The translations under genes and the position numbers were made by a program. From Daucus carota subsp. sativus (lineage: Eukaryota; Streptophyta; Magnoliopsida; Apiales; Apiaceae), in NCBI RefSeq assembly GCF_001625215.2, contig NC_030384.2, forward strand, positions 45,170,390 through 45,234,389: DNA of 64,000 nt, written 5' to 3'. How positions within the stretch are numbered: position 1 is the first letter of the stretch; each line of letters begins with the position of its first letter. The notes below the pieces were generated by a model that saw only the letters and a list, made by a program, of their open reading frames with translations, was not told the origin of the DNA and did no database searches. Shown here one piece after another: positions 38,741-54,594 of this stretch.

Positions 38741-39043
38741 GGTTTTGATCTGTAACAATCGATTGTTACGGAACCCTTATCCAACACACAGCTTCAAAGC
38801 CCTTAGATCTGTATTTTAATGGTGGGGATGAAAACTTCTTCTTTTTACTGATCCGCTATAATTTTCCGCGGATCGGAGCTTTTCCCTTCCGCGGAAGGGA
38901 AAAGCTCCGATCCGCGGAAAATTATAACAGGATCGGTAAAAAAAATGCTTCAATCTGGACCCTTCAAATAGAAATCCGACGGCCCTGGTAGTGTGTGTTA
39001 TATAAACGGTCCCTGACACATGGTTGTCAGGGACCAGGACCCA
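38741..39043. mobile_element. Palindrome-rich MITE-like element
   Basis: Outer ends GGGTTTTGATCTGTAAC and GGGTCCTGGTCCCTGAC (complement) form imperfect inverted repeats. Inside are an 18-bp palindrome (gtaacaatcgattgttac, about 38752-38769), a perfect 70-bp palindrome (38857-38926) and a hairpin with stem gtccctgac near 39009-39034. No target duplication is certain, and the superfamily is unknown. Confidence 0.5.
38857..38926. repeat. Perfect 70-bp palindrome
   Basis: Two 35-bp arms are exact reverse complements with no spacer. They are centred on CCGCGG between 38891 and 38892, and inner blocks read cccttccgcggaaggg. Weaker pairing continues outside (ctttttactgatccg against ggatcggtaaaaaa). 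It is GC-rich compared with its surroundings. Confidence 0.95.
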
Positions 39044-39067
39044 TATGTACACACACACACACACACA

Positions 39068-41686
<2,619 letters not shown>

Positions 41687-44600
41687 TCATCGCGTCCACC
41701 TCCAGAAAGCAATTAGTACGATGATTGTCAAGACCATTCCTGCGTATTTGATCCACTGGTCAACACGGTTTCTCCTCTCTATAAGCCTTAAAACAGAATT
41801 TGACAGCCCCAATGTGTTCAGAACATCCAATGCTTTCCGTTGAGCTTTCTGCATTGTACGAGAATTAGGTTGAGGGCAAAAAAAATATCAACACTAGCAA
41901 ATATCAATCATTACTAGTATGTAACTGAAACTGCTAGCTGCCTCACTTCATTTGCCATTTATTTCCTCTGCTGATTACAAAGTGTGAATATATCATATAT
42001 GTGAGAAATGTCATCACTGAACTTCAGGTCATATTTAAGAAATTTTGCAACATTTCACCTATACATATATCAACCAAATTCATTTTGAACTCAATTAAAT
42101 GCTAAACTCCACTCAATAAAAGTAACTCTATATCTTCCACTGTCCAATACTTTGTGAGTGTGTGTGCGTGTGGTAAGAGTTAAGACACATCGTATGGGTG
42201 TTTTAAGGTAATGTAATTTATGAATTAGATTTGGTGAACGACATGTTCAACAGTAGAGATGCTAATCTCATCTTATCAATCCAAATTCAAAGACATCATA
42301 CTGACATGGGTACTGGAGGAAGGAGAAAATGGGCCACTACACAGTTAGAAGCGCATATGCAGCAATAAGTGAGCAAAGAGAGCTGCATTCTGCCAGTGCA
42401 ACTCGGGGTTTTGGAGGAAGCTATAAAATCCGAAAATTCCATAAAAGTCGAACACTTTTTCTGGCGTGCTTCATCAGATATTTTACCTACAAAATAACAG
42501 CTTCGTTCTAAAAGAGTGGAGGTAGTGCTCTATGCCCAGTATGCAATTTAGCACAAGAAAATGCTGCTCATGTATTGGTCAGTTGTGAATTCGCGAGCTT
42601 ATGTTGGAATAGAGCAGGATACAGAAAATTTAGCAAGGATCTTCAAACTTTGCACAGTGGCTGGAAGGGGTCTTACAGAGGTTTATAGCAAATGAAGCAA
42701 ATTTTATAAGTATGATCAGTTGGTCTTAGTGGAAAAATAGAAATGATATCGTGGGGAAGCAGAAAAGCAAGGAGCCTAAAACAGTAGTTGAATCAGCTAT
42801 TCTCGTCCTTAACCAATGGCAGGGTGCATAAGATAGGTCGTTTGATTTCTCTTTTGGGTTCATGACCCATTCAGATGGCGCTGAGCACTGGAATAAATTA
42901 AATGAAACAAAGTTAAGGTCAATACTGACGCAGCTTTGTTTGAAGATTCTGGGCAGTATAGCTTCTCGATGATAGCCCGAAATCATACAGGAGACTTACT
43001 GGAAGCTAGAGCTTGCTGTAAGCAAGGCAGGGTAACCCCAGAAATGGCAGAGGTGATTGGTGTCAAGGAAGCACATAGCTGGGTGAAGAACAAAAGGTGG
43101 ACAAAAGTTATAGTGGAGACTGATTGTCTTCTGTTGATACAAGCAATCAGGTGCTCTTCAGTCAATCTATCGTACTTTGGAGGAGTGGTGGAACACTGTA
43201 AGAAACTTTCATCTGAATTAGGAGATCAAAATGTAATCCTAAACTTTGTTAAACCGTCTGCGAACAAGGTGGCTCACTATTTGGCGAGACATACTAGTTC
43301 TTTAGCTGATCGTTCTTGGGCACAGGGTGACATAGTTCCTGCTTGTAATGTTGGACAATTTGAAGCATTAATGAAATTTACTTTACTGGCAAAAAAGAAA
43401 GATAATGGTAAAGTGGTCTCGATATCATGTGCAGCTGCCATCTATCTGAATTCCATGGCTGCAAGTTAGAAGCGGGAAAAAAAAGTACTGCGAGAGGGGA
43501 AAAGGTCACAGAAAGTAGAATTCCTATAATGGGGGATACATGGCCATCTAAATGAAACAGAACCTAGGAGAAAATTTACATATATGATGATCAATTCATG
43601 GAAAGATCAATGATGTAAACTCAATCATTTTTATCTGGTGGACAAAGTCATAAGCCCCTTAATAGATGGTCAACCAGATACAGGTTTCTGTCAGCCCCTC
43701 ATTCAAGTGGGTAATCACACATGAGAAGATGAAAAATTTTCACAACTAATTGATCAATGTGGAAAAAACTGCTAGTGAAATTGTGATCAGGCAGCAATGC
43801 AGTGCAAATATTTCTCCCATAAAATTTAGAATCAAAGAGTTGCAGTGCAAATATTTCTCCCATAAAATTTGGAATCAAAGAGTTTTTATGTATGCAACTT
43901 ATAGTCACAATAAATGGCCTTACAAAGGAAATTTAAGGATGACTTGTGACTTAACGCTACATGTAGGTTGAGTTTGATTCTATGCATAAAACTTGCTTGG
44001 AACTCAAGGGAAATACCTTCAAACGATCCCTTTGCTCCGCATATTTCGATAGGATAGCGATTCCAGTTGCATTTGCTTCTTCCAGCATTCTTGAAGAATT
44101 GCGAGCAGACTGCAGTGCTTGAGCTTCCTCATCAAAAATTCTCAAAACATGTGATGATTCCCCATTCTATAAAATAATTGTCAATGCATTAGAAAATAAA
44201 TTAGAGATGCCAAAAAAAAAGAGAGCATAAATAATATAAATTTATAATGACAGACAACTACGTACAGCTCTTCCCAACAATGCATCCCTCTCTTGAACTT
44301 CTTGCATTCGTCTTTGATGTCGTTGGAAGTATTTATCCAGACTATCTTTCAATGAGTCTGCCTCTTCAGCCACATGTTCCACTTTTCTATATAAACAAAC
44401 ATATAACTGAAAAATAAGCACTTGCTATGAATCCTCCCATAACCAAGTAAACAACTATGCTAGATACTTGGTAAATCATTAGGAGATCCAACTCTGAAGC
44501 AAATAGCAAAACATAAAGTTATGAACAATATGTGACACAAAAGTGACAGTAAATGTGCAATGACAATATAGTTCAATTCAAGTTGTTTGGTAAACTTTCC

Positions 44601-45196
44601 AAATATTATAAAACAAAAAATAACACTACACGAGAGAATCATCAGCACCTATAGTCGCAACCTGCAATATTCTCCTACAACATAAAGATCCAAATCTACG
44701 CAATGCTAGTTTATTCCCAAACGATCAAATTAAGAAACATCAGGCAGCAAACTACTCAATAGGATACCTAGGGTTTCATCCCCATTCAAATACAGCATAT
44801 AAGTGTACAAATCAAGCAAATGCTCACAATTTTTAATCAAAAAATAAATAAACAGATCAAAACTAAATAAAAATTTACCGAAACTCGTAATTGATAAACA
44901 CCGAGTGCAATCAAAATAACAAACTAACAGACGCGAGAGGATGAAAGAGACCTTTTCCAGAGATCACGCTGAGGTTTGGCAGCGATGGATCGCCAAAGGA
45001 GATCCATATTAGCGCAGAGAGAGTGGATCTGAGAGATGTCTCTTTGTACGGCGTACGAAAGCTCCGGCGAGTCTACGGAAGCTGTGTTGGATGAAAATTC
45101 GAGACGCTCCAGGCGCTCCAAGCCATCTCTGGTCTTCAACAACAATCTCTTGGAGCTTTGATAGAGTTCCGATAGACTTGTTCCACCTCCTTCCAT
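41687..45196 (-). CDS. MEMB11: Membrin, Golgi Qb-SNARE (MEMB11/12)
   Basis: Tail-anchored SNARE acting in ER-Golgi and intra-Golgi vesicle fusion. Four exons in minus order: 45196-44952, 44386-44266, 44166-44017, 41848-41687. They join in frame and give 225 residues, the length of Arabidopsis membrins. Recognisable blocks include SSKRLLLKTRDGLERLERLE, MDLLWRS, RDLWKRKVEHVAEEADSLK, RIFDEEAQALQSARNSSRML, AILSKYAEQRDRLK and KALDVLNTLGLSNSVLRLIE. A C-terminal membrane anchor (about residues 205-222) ends in FWRWTR. ATG 45196 was chosen because MEGGGTSLSELY matches the family N terminus and the codons upstream lack an ATG. The last intron (41849-44016) is enlarged by a LINE fragment in the opposite orientation. 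The number 11 or 12 cannot be decided. Confidence 0.95.
42300..43469 (+). pseudogene. LINE (L1-type) 3' fragment: zf-RVT and RNase H remnants
   Basis: Around 42320-42390 the plus strand encodes GHYTVRSAYAAISEQRE, the start of the zinc-binding domain found after plant LINE reverse transcriptases. The next part is broken by frame changes. From about 42903 an open frame reads KVKVNTDAALFEDSGQYSFS, then RVTPEMAEVIGVKEAHSWV, ETDCLLLIQAI and NFVKPSANKVAHYLARHT, a plant LINE-type RNase H domain. Reverse transcriptase and endonuclease are absent. It lies antisense in the last membrin intron and is a dead, 5'-truncated copy. Confidence 0.82.
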
Positions 45197-46643
45197 TCCA
45201 CAAGTTTTCAATTGAATCAGAAAATGAAGTTGCGAGTTTGTGATGAGAAGATATGTTGCGGGGGATGATGAATTGATGATGATTATGGAGCTTTTGCTGC
45301 AACGCGGTTCAGTTTGATTCCGGTTGTTTCAATTTCGATACACACAACACAAACACGTACTATCACGTATGTAATGAACTTTTTATTTTGAATTTTCTTT
45401 ATTCTGAGGCTCTTTTTATCGACAGACTAGTTAAGGGCAAGGCAACGTTATATTACCAATCAAAGGTAGCCACGTGGGACTTATAAGCAAACCTTTTTTT
45501 TTTTTTTAACAGAGGGACTTATAAGCAAACCTGATCCAATTTTATTCATATTTATCTGCTAATAAATCTACCTCTTAGAAAACAAAAACTCGAAATTGGA
45601 GTAAAATTTAATTAATCATTCAAGCAAAACTATTATCCAATATCAAAAGAACCAATAATTTTGAGCACCCAATTTTTTTAACGAATGTACTTTACTTAAA
45701 TGATTTACATATCTATATATAAATGAAAATTTATTATTAATAATATAAATCCATTAATCAAATATTATTAGCTAAAATTCAGAAAACATATAAATTTTTT
45801 TGAAATATCTAATAATTTTATTCATAAATTTATGGCATTATCAATGATCTCTGATCATATCACTTCTGAAATTGGAAATTTGTAAAGACAAGAAGGACTC
45901 GTTTATTTTTCAGGCTGTGTGGTTATAGTTATGCAGTAACTACATATTACTTGGAAGTTATGCAGTAATATTAAATTTTTATAAATACTTTATGCAATTG
46001 AAAATTGTGTGAATAAATGTAAATTTAATATTATAGTACTTAACTAGAATTTAATTTTTTGTTTGAATTTTACATATATATACATGTATATATTTCATAA
46101 ATTTTATAAATGATATAAATTGATAATATAATATAAAGTAAAAGTATTAAACAACACAGGTTACTTAGTGGTATCAGTGTTTTCGATGGTTACTGCCAGC
46201 CTACAAAACTAAGGCCTAGGTGTTTGATTATTAACAGAATCTTGATATTCTAGAATATGTAGAAGGCTTAATTGAATCACAAACACTATTATCTGTATAA
46301 GTAGGTACCTTAATATGCAAACAAATGACTACATGTTTTATGCAAGCTCAAAACATAGATCATATACCCATACTATTCTATTGATTTCTTCGAGAATTAT
46401 TGTATTGACAAGTCGTTCATCCTTTGTCCCAATCTAGTAGTATATATCTAAGAAAAAAAAATCTAAATTGTTTTGCTATTAGCTAGCAAACAAAATCAAC
46501 TTGGGAATATATAAAGTTCAGGGTCTAGGATTATCATTTCAGTTGCTCTTAAGTTGAACTTATATTTTACAATTTACAACAAAATAGAAATGTAACATTT
46601 CCTTGCTCTATTAGCACCAACAATCATTTACAAAACTGCTAAA
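45197..46643. other. Membrin upstream region and 3' flank of RRP6L2
   Basis: No gene-like frame was found. The membrin leader should lie in 45197-45370. A small retroposition scar is at 45476-45532. The rest is AT-rich spacer. Confidence 0.5.
45476..45532 (-). mobile_element. Scar of a heavily truncated retroposon
   Basis: The 19-bp sequence gggacttataagcaaacct occurs at 45476-45494 and exactly again at 45514-45532. Between them are 19 bp, a run of T followed by aacaga. A poly(A) tail (minus strand) between perfect long target duplications is the signature of LINE-driven insertion in which almost the whole element was lost. Confidence 0.75.
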
Positions 46644-49624
46644 TCAACGGAAAGTTGCACTTCGGTTCCCAGTCACTGGAAAGGCTTGGCGTCTTCTACC
46701 CAACTGAAAGCCTCCACTCTCTTCACCTCCCTCCGACTGACCTTTACCTGCATTCTTTTTTCTATTACCTTTATCACGCTTATTCTTCTCACCTTCATCA
46801 CCACCGTTTCTCCTGCGATCTTCTCCAAAATGAACTTCTTTTCTAGCAGCTTCATAGTCGAATGGTTTTATCTGGAGTGGGCTACTAGGTCCTTGCTCTT
46901 GCGAATTCTTAACTGCCTTGGTTTTTCCCGGTCCATTTGAGGTTTGGAGATGTCCAGAAGACGGGTCGGAGAAAGACATCGTCTCATCTTTCTCGTTACA
47001 AGACAAAGGAGTGCTTACTTTATCCTGCAGAAATTCATCACTTATGGAATTCGGAGTATCTTTCACCGTCTCCTCATCGGAGTCGTCATCCAACATTATG
47101 ATATCGAGCACAGGGCGGTTATTAGATAGTACAACACTGCCTTCAGTTTGCTCTAACTTATTATCCATCAACTTCGGATCATCAACATTAAGTAGCTCCT
47201 CATCTGATTCGGGACTGTTAGGTATATCAGCTGGGGTGTTGCCTTCAGTCTGCTCCAGTTTATCATCTGCAAATTTTGGATCCTCATCAAGCATATCATC
47301 ATCTGACCCATCTTCTATCACTAAAATATCTTGCCCCTGCGACTTAGCAGCCGACAAAGCAACAGGTTCTTTATGACACAAACTCTGGGGTGGTTTAGCA
47401 GATTCTTCAACTGGTTGCAATGTTTCGACTTTGCCCGAGAATGCATGGAATGGAAGGTTCACAGAAGACCTAATCTGCTCCAACTTAGCCTCTTTGCTTT
47501 CCTACAGAGCATAGAAGAACAAAAGAGATGCACAGATTTTAGTATATAATTCAAATTATATCAAATCACCATCAATGTATAATAGTCTATACATCAATAA
47601 TACTGAATAAAAAGAAGCCACATTAAAGGTCCAGGTAGGGTTGCCATACAATAGTACAACTTTATGTAATCTATTTAAAAGGTCATGAGCCAGGAAAAAT
47701 CAGTGAATTACCACCTGCCAAGAGAGAGCAATCTAGAACATAATAACAGACAGACTATAAAATCTCTAATATAATCTCCACATATTAATTAATAATTAAA
47801 CATGCAATACAGGACTAAAAATTTTCAAATAAAACATTTTAATTAACTTACCACTTTCTCAGGATCATGTTTCCTCTTAGGATTCCCAAGTAATGCCCCA
47901 AAACCACGATTAGGTTTTTTAAGCACCTGAATAGTTGCTTCATTCCCAAGTCCCTGCAAATAAAAAAAGGGTAAATTGACAAAATGTTCACCAGTGAGGA
48001 TCACACAATAATTCTTTTTCTTCTTTTTTTGCGCTAATTAATATATTGTTACTCTTAACAAAAAATCAGAGCATACTAGATGCGAGAAATTCGTGCTTGC
48101 CTCTCTGATCTGGTTTGACATATTAAAGGTATTTCTTGGAAGTGCAGGTACACTGCCACCTTTATCATTTTGTGTATTCAGATTATCCGTTGCGTGATCA
48201 GAAGAGCCCTGATGCTCACTTCTTTTCACCTGACTAGTACTAGTTGCAATCTCCAATATATTCTCGTTTTGCACAGAATCAGAAGTATCGGGTACAGCTT
48301 GATTAGACAAAGGTTCAGGCCCATCAGCGACAACCGACTTTCCATCAGATATCTGTATGGCAAGCCATTTAACTGTTACTAACAATGTTCTGTCATCTGT
48401 GTTTAAATAGTTGTAAAAGACATAGAAAATCAGCCCAGCTATCTTTTAATTATGGAGTCTACAAGACGAGTGTACAAAAAACTTTCTAAAAAGAAAACAC
48501 TGATTTTGAGCAATGTTAAAAATTATCTCAAGACCGTGAGATGCTTCCAGCACCATTTGATGGGTGTGAGACGATCCACATAACTAAATTTGTCGAAAAT
48601 GACACCAAAAGGTATACAAATTATTACTCCCTTTGTCCCTCTCATTTCTTTACAGTTACTATTTTGGGATGTCCCTCTCATTTCTTTACATTACTATAAA
48701 TAGTAAGTTTTTTCAATCATTACACCCACTATCTTCCCCCACTATCTCATATTTAACAATAAAAACTACTATTACACCCACTACTTTCCTCCACTATCTC
48801 AAATCTATTATTAAATATTGATGGATCCCACCACTTTACCCACTTTTCATCTAACTTTACTTATTTTTCATACATTGTCTTGGTCTCCGTGTCCCCCTCC
48901 AATGTAAACAATTGAGGGGGACGGAGGGAGTAACAATTAAGGACAATTTTTTGAGTAAATCTAGGATAAACTTTTTATAAGGATTCTCACAAAAAAAGTT
49001 ATGGGTACATAGATACATCATCCTATTCATCATGAAAACTAGCTTGAATATATACGACTTACTGCCTTTTGGCGATCCTCCTTTAGTTTTTCAGCAATAG
49101 TTTCATAAGCGGCTGCATTTTGCATTGAATTCCTAATGATGCTAACAACAGAACCAAGATTGCGGTCGATATAATGGTGTCTTGACTTTACAGCTCGTCG
49201 TAACATGCTAGTGGTGGTAGGCATCTGTTTAGCTTTAATACAGAACAAACAGAAGCAGATGTTTCAATAAACCCAGAAACAGTGATGAAAATTAGATTTA
49301 GTGTTCCACAGTCACAATGGATCAGTTTCAAAATACCTATTTCGAGAAGTGTTTTGTTTGGCAATATAAAACCAGTACTTTCATCTTCAGCACGAGCAAC
49401 AACATCCCTCCATTCAGAAAGCCCCTGAAACCAAATCCAGTTGAACACTTTATACGATAAAGAAATGAACCATATATACAATTTTTCTTGAACTGGTAGT
49501 CACTCTGTTACTCTATAAATACAACTCACACATGATCTAGAAACCATATATATACTCTGTCATGTGTATGTATTATGATATTTACCCCAGCACAGACTGA
49601 TATATACATATATAAATATAAATA

Positions 49625-49690
<66 letters not shown>

Positions 49691-52600
49691 TCAAATTAGC
49701 CGCTGTTTATTTTACTTGTCTTTCTATAAATAAGTTTGATAATTATATTACTTTAATTCATATGCATTTTTATTTTAATTGAATCGTGTCCCTTAAATTA
49801 TATAATATATAAATTTGCATTAATTTGACAACGAAGCTACAAGTAATGGGAGTCGGGACTTAGGAAAAAACTTCAACCAGTCCAAAATTCCCAGATATGA
49901 GTCTCATGCGTTTTTTGCCTATCACACTCTCATATTAGCTAGCAGTGTCTATAACATTATGCGCAGAGATGAAAGATGCTTACTGCAGCTACTGCAAGTT
50001 GCTGAGCATTAAGGTCAGCGCTCTGTATCCTGTATAAGAATCATAAAAAATATATATCAAATAATCAAGATCTACTTTAAGAAATAGAATATAGGCATAA
50101 TGAACCTCAAGAAGACATGAAATGTACCCATATATGTGGAGCAGTGTACTATCAGTCGGGACATCTTTCTCATATAGCTGCATGCAGATATCATAGCTCC
50201 GCTGGTATACCTGTGAGTTAAAATTGGATAAATAAGAAACATAGTATGGAATTTCTAGACAAAAGAGTCCAATTTTACAGGAAAGATTTAATTTCTTTGT
50301 TTTTTTTGTAAGAAAAAGGCAAGAGAATTGTAATTTGGGCAGAGTACAAATAGCAACAAGTATACATCTTATTACTGTAATGTCTATGCACAAATTGTTT
50401 CATAGCCGGACATTAGTCACCTTATTATTTTAATACTTGTCTAGATGTTTTAGTCAACGGTTATAACTACTGTAGAGTTGCACAGCCATATACAATAGAA
50501 GAAACTAACATCTGACCTCTACAAGAGAGCCATCAGAGCTCTCAGATCCAGTGGACAGTGAGAGCAACTCAATTTTCATCAAATCATAGATATACAGCAG
50601 ATAGTGCGTATCTTCTCTGGCATACCTGTCAATAACAATATAAACCGAATACAATTTTAATTCACCGAGGATGCATCTCTCTAAGAATTCAGCTGCTTAA
50701 TTTGAACAGTATAAACTAATCTTATTGCATTCCAGGTTGTTAACAAAAACTCTCAATATTGAGTCATAAAATTTTTTAAAGGCTATTTAACTCTCTCTTG
50801 TATGGTATCAGGTTTCTATATAACATGTAAAATGCATTAAATCATATGTTATTAAAATTTATAACAAAAAAAGATCCTGAATAACCACCACAGACAAACT
50901 AATTTAAAAGATTTGAAAGTGTTTGCTTAATTACTTATATAAAAAAGAATACAAAGAAAGCAGACAGAGGATGACAAGTTGAGACTGCAGATCTACCTTA
51001 GCATGTCATCTGTAAGCGGACGCAGTCTCCAGTCTGCATTCTGGTATCTGAAGATGGTTTAACAATAAATTATAATTCTTCAACCAGTTATAGTTTGTTA
51101 GGAAAATAAATGCAGTGTAAAAGATAAATACACATACTCTTTGTTGGCTGCAACTTCACAGTAGTGATTCAGAAGATACTCCAGACTATTTCTCTCCAAC
51201 TTCAAAACCCTCGAGGCCTAAAGAATATTAAAGAAACCACGTGAAGTTTATAAGGACATGAACATAGTTCAAAATGGATATCATAAAATTATATTATAGT
51301 TGGACCAAGATCTATTTAGAATATGAAACTAAAACCCCCCTCATTTTGCAGCTATGCTACTACTCTTTAAACAACGGTGAATGGGATGATAAATTAATAT
51401 ACAGATAAATAAGTAGCAAAAGAAAACATAATGACAAGAATCAAAGCATGTGATGATAAACTGAAACATAGGGGTCATCCACAGAATCAAATCAAACACA
51501 GACAAAGATCAAAGAGAGAATGAGCCTATATGTACTTGTATAAGCCTCCAAAAACATGTATGTATGTTCATATTCACAACAAAATACATGCATACTAGCA
51601 TAGCACATGCACAAATGATTATAATCATACCAGTGTAGAAAGATATACGAATATATAAATCCATATTCAGAAAATATATGACAGTGAAGTAATCAGACTA
51701 TGGAGAGCACAAACTTTGACCTCCTCTGTTTACTAGGCGAAGCAAAAACAGACATTACCCAAAAGGGGTATTTGCTGCTGTCAGACAAGAGTTATAGGAC
51801 CAACAAGGCAACGGACACAATAACAACTAATGTTATTTCCATAACATCACATGTTGTCCAGAGTATGATATGTTTGTCTGCTATAAAATGTACCTCCTGA
51901 TTATAGCCTATAAACTATGTTCCACATCATATGTTGTCGTCCAGGGTATCATACATAAGCTTGTTTTTAAAAGTCATGCCATCAATATGACAATCAAGCA
52001 AAGCAAATATATGTGAGATAAAAACCTGTCCAGTGTCGAACATATTGCATACGTATATTCCAAAATCCCTTTGCAGCCACATAATATCCCGATCTGCTCC
52101 ATGCATGACCTAACGAAATCAAATATTGATATTTATCATGATAGTTATTAGACATACTAAATACACACACACACACACACACAGAATTCAAAGGTGCAAA
52201 ATTACCTTTTTCTTACTAGGGTCTTTGAAAAGTTCTCTTAGATGTGGACCAATATAAATGCGAAGCTTTAGTGTGTCAACAACAAAATCCTCGGTCCTAG
52301 TAGATATTTGCATTAAGCAAGTAAGTCCTTGATAAGATCGATACTGATTATGTTCCAGATCAACCTGAAAAAGAGCAACAAGATTAAGAAAAACACATCA
52401 ATCTGATATTTGCAACGGAGAATAACGGGCATAAGGCAAAATCTTTTGTGAAATAACATGGCAATTGATATCAATTCACAGTTTGATACCCACAAAATCA
52501 TTATATTAACTCGCAACATGGTGGTAACTGGTAAGAGAATTACCGCAAACTCATCAGCACAACGTAATTTTGCAGCTAGTTCTTTCAAATCATCAAGGTT

Positions 52601-53931
52601 CTCCACAAGAGTGTATGTTGTGAAGTCCACCGGAAGTGGTTTCACAGACTCCACAGTACTCACATTTTTATCAGCAAAATCCAAGGGCGAAAACTTCTCC
52701 TAAACAATCAAAAAAATAACCAAGTCAAGAGGTGTAAAATGAATGGTACTCACAAGTAACTGGCCAAAAAAACAGCAGTTTATGGCAACATAGAAAAATC
52801 TTTACAAATTAAATTTTTGGATAAACAAAAATTGAACCGCTTATCAATAAAGAAAATAGAAATGCAATTTTACATTTATGCGAGCCATGCAAAACACAGA
52901 TAAGGAAAAGATGTGACTATAATAAATAGAGGGAAGTATTTTGTCCTAGTTAGAGATGTACAAAAAAAAAAAATTCTGAATCTGCAACTCAAATCCGATC
53001 CGGGAAAAGTCGTTCCGGAACGAATCAGTAAGGTAAGGTTCAAAGAAGATCAAGATTCTTTTAAATCAGGATAAAATTCGACCCGGCGGTCTTTTTTGCA
53101 ATCCTAAACCTAGTGGAAATCCTAGGGTTCTTGCCTCCAACAGTCGATGCAGAAGTGTGTAATAAAACTTGTAACTAACGATAGAAAAAAACATAATTAC
53201 AGTACTATCTTTATCTTACAATATTAGAATTTTAAACTGCAGTACCCCTAAATACTTGACAACAAAAACACCAAAACACAAACTCCATTTTACAACAAAA
53301 ATAACTATAAGCAACACAGCAAACACAAATTAAAGGAAAAACCTCAAAACTAGAAACAATTAAAACTAACCAATGGATGAATGAACCTTGAACCGTCCTC
53401 ACTCCTCTGCAACCAAACATGCTGAAACGGCTCTTTCGAGTTATTAACCAGTATCCTATACTGCTTCTGCGGCTTCACAATCGACGGTATATGAAACGGA
53501 ATCTTCGGCCTCGCTCCCAACACCTTGTCGTCTTTCTTCGCTACCTTCACCTCCGACAAGCTCAAATCCTCACCTCCTCCATTCTCCGCCCTCACATTCA
53601 CCGCCTTCCCACTCTTCCTCAGCGTCTCAAACTCATCAATCGCGGAATCAAGCCTCTCAAACACCTCATCATTCACATTCACCAGCCAATCGTACGCGTC
53701 ATCGTCGTCGTCGTCATCTAAACCTAATTGCTTCCCGAACAACTGCGACGAGTTAGCTGCGATTGCGTCGAGCATTAACTGCGAAGCGGATGAGATTTCT
53801 GCGACGGGGAGCTTGAATGCGTCGAAGTTGTTGTAAAAATGGAAGTCTTTGTCGGTGGAGATGCCGCGTAATGAGCCGGAGAGTTTTGAGAGAGAGGTGG
53901 AGAGAGGGGTTAGTTCTTTCTTGTCCGCCAT
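46644..53931 (-). CDS. RRP6L2: RRP6-like 2, exosome-associated 3'-5' exoribonuclease
   Basis: DEDD-type RNase of the nuclear RNA exosome, processing rRNA and other nuclear RNAs. Fourteen exons in minus order: 53931-53371, 52699-52544, 52364-52206, 52109-52026, 51217-51138, 51047-50997, 50625-50517, 50210-50128, 50029-49984, 49424-49337, 49232-49063, 48352-48077, 47953-47852, 47501-46644. They give about 940 residues. The first exon encodes the PMC2NT region. Catalytic motifs are VDLEH (D241, E243), HGADRDI (D300) and [10 protein letters not shown] (Y365, D369). An HRDC region follows (about 436-510, [20 protein letters not shown]). The tail is acidic and Lys-rich and ends [17 protein letters not shown], as in RRP6L2. 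Exon 12 may instead end at 48101 with a GC donor. A MITE and a microsatellite lie in introns. Confidence 0.93.
48627..48930. mobile_element. Stowaway-like MITE in an RRP6L2 intron
   Basis: The ends CTCCCTTTGTCCCTCTCATT and CTCCCTCCGTCCCCCTCAAT (complement) are flanked by TA at 48625-48626 and 48931-48932. A 27-bp block beginning gtccctctcatttctttaca is repeated inside the left half. It sits in the intron between RRP6L2 exons 11 and 12. Confidence 0.88.
49626..49687. repeat. (CATA)n/(TA)n microsatellite in an RRP6L2 intron
   Basis: About seven CATA units are followed by an uninterrupted TA run of roughly 34 bp, in the intron between exons 9 and 10. Confidence 0.9.
52162..52183. repeat. (AC)n microsatellite in an RRP6L2 intron
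   Basis: Eleven consecutive AC units between RRP6L2 exons 3 and 4. A similar (AC)n run is at 39049-39066. Confidence 0.9.
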
Positions 53932-54594
53932 TGTGGTGTGTTTTAATAAATTAAAGAAGTAAAGTTAATAGAGAAGGGGGTTTAATTAGGGCTAGGGTTT
54001 CATTCAGGGCGGCCTCGTGTTTGTTTTCTGACGATAGTTGGGGAACTGTCCGGGGGTAATGACCTAGGTGAAGCCCAAAGTGGAGGCGTGCACTCGAGCG
54101 TACTACTATTGATTTAGTGTACTAAGATTTTGAGCAGTAGATTGAAAATTAAAAAAATTCTTTTTTATAAACGGAAAATTAAAATTATTATTCCTGCGCT
54201 CCTCCCTGAAATAGAGACGTCTTGAATTTGACACATATTTTTAAATATTTTGGAGAAAAAATGTCAAAATGAATATTTTGAGATAAACGAGTTTTAATGT
54301 CATTTTCTGGTGGTCTCAATTATCACTTGACAACACATTTTGAAGTTACATTTTGATTTTCATTTGAAAACACAATTTTATTCAAACGCAACACGGATTC
54401 AATTTTTGAATTGACGTTTTGGGTCATGTTCTCAAAAAATGACAATAAAAAGACATCTGTGACCAAACCCCATATTTTTGGTCATTTAATAATATTATTA
54501 ATTTATTTTTATGATTTATAATATTAATTATATATTTTTATTTAAAAAATGAAACTACTAGTTTTAATTATGTCGTAAAACAAGATAGAATCAA
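53932..54594. other. RRP6L2 upstream region
   Basis: The leader and promoter of RRP6L2 should lie here; the first 150 bp are less AT-rich than the rest. No TATA box or bounded element could be assigned. Confidence 0.45.

Noticed and set aside
46655-47376. Long plus-strand frames across the last RRP6L2 exon
   Set aside because: Antisense shadows of the acidic RRP6L2 tail, which has family-specific sequence on the minus strand.
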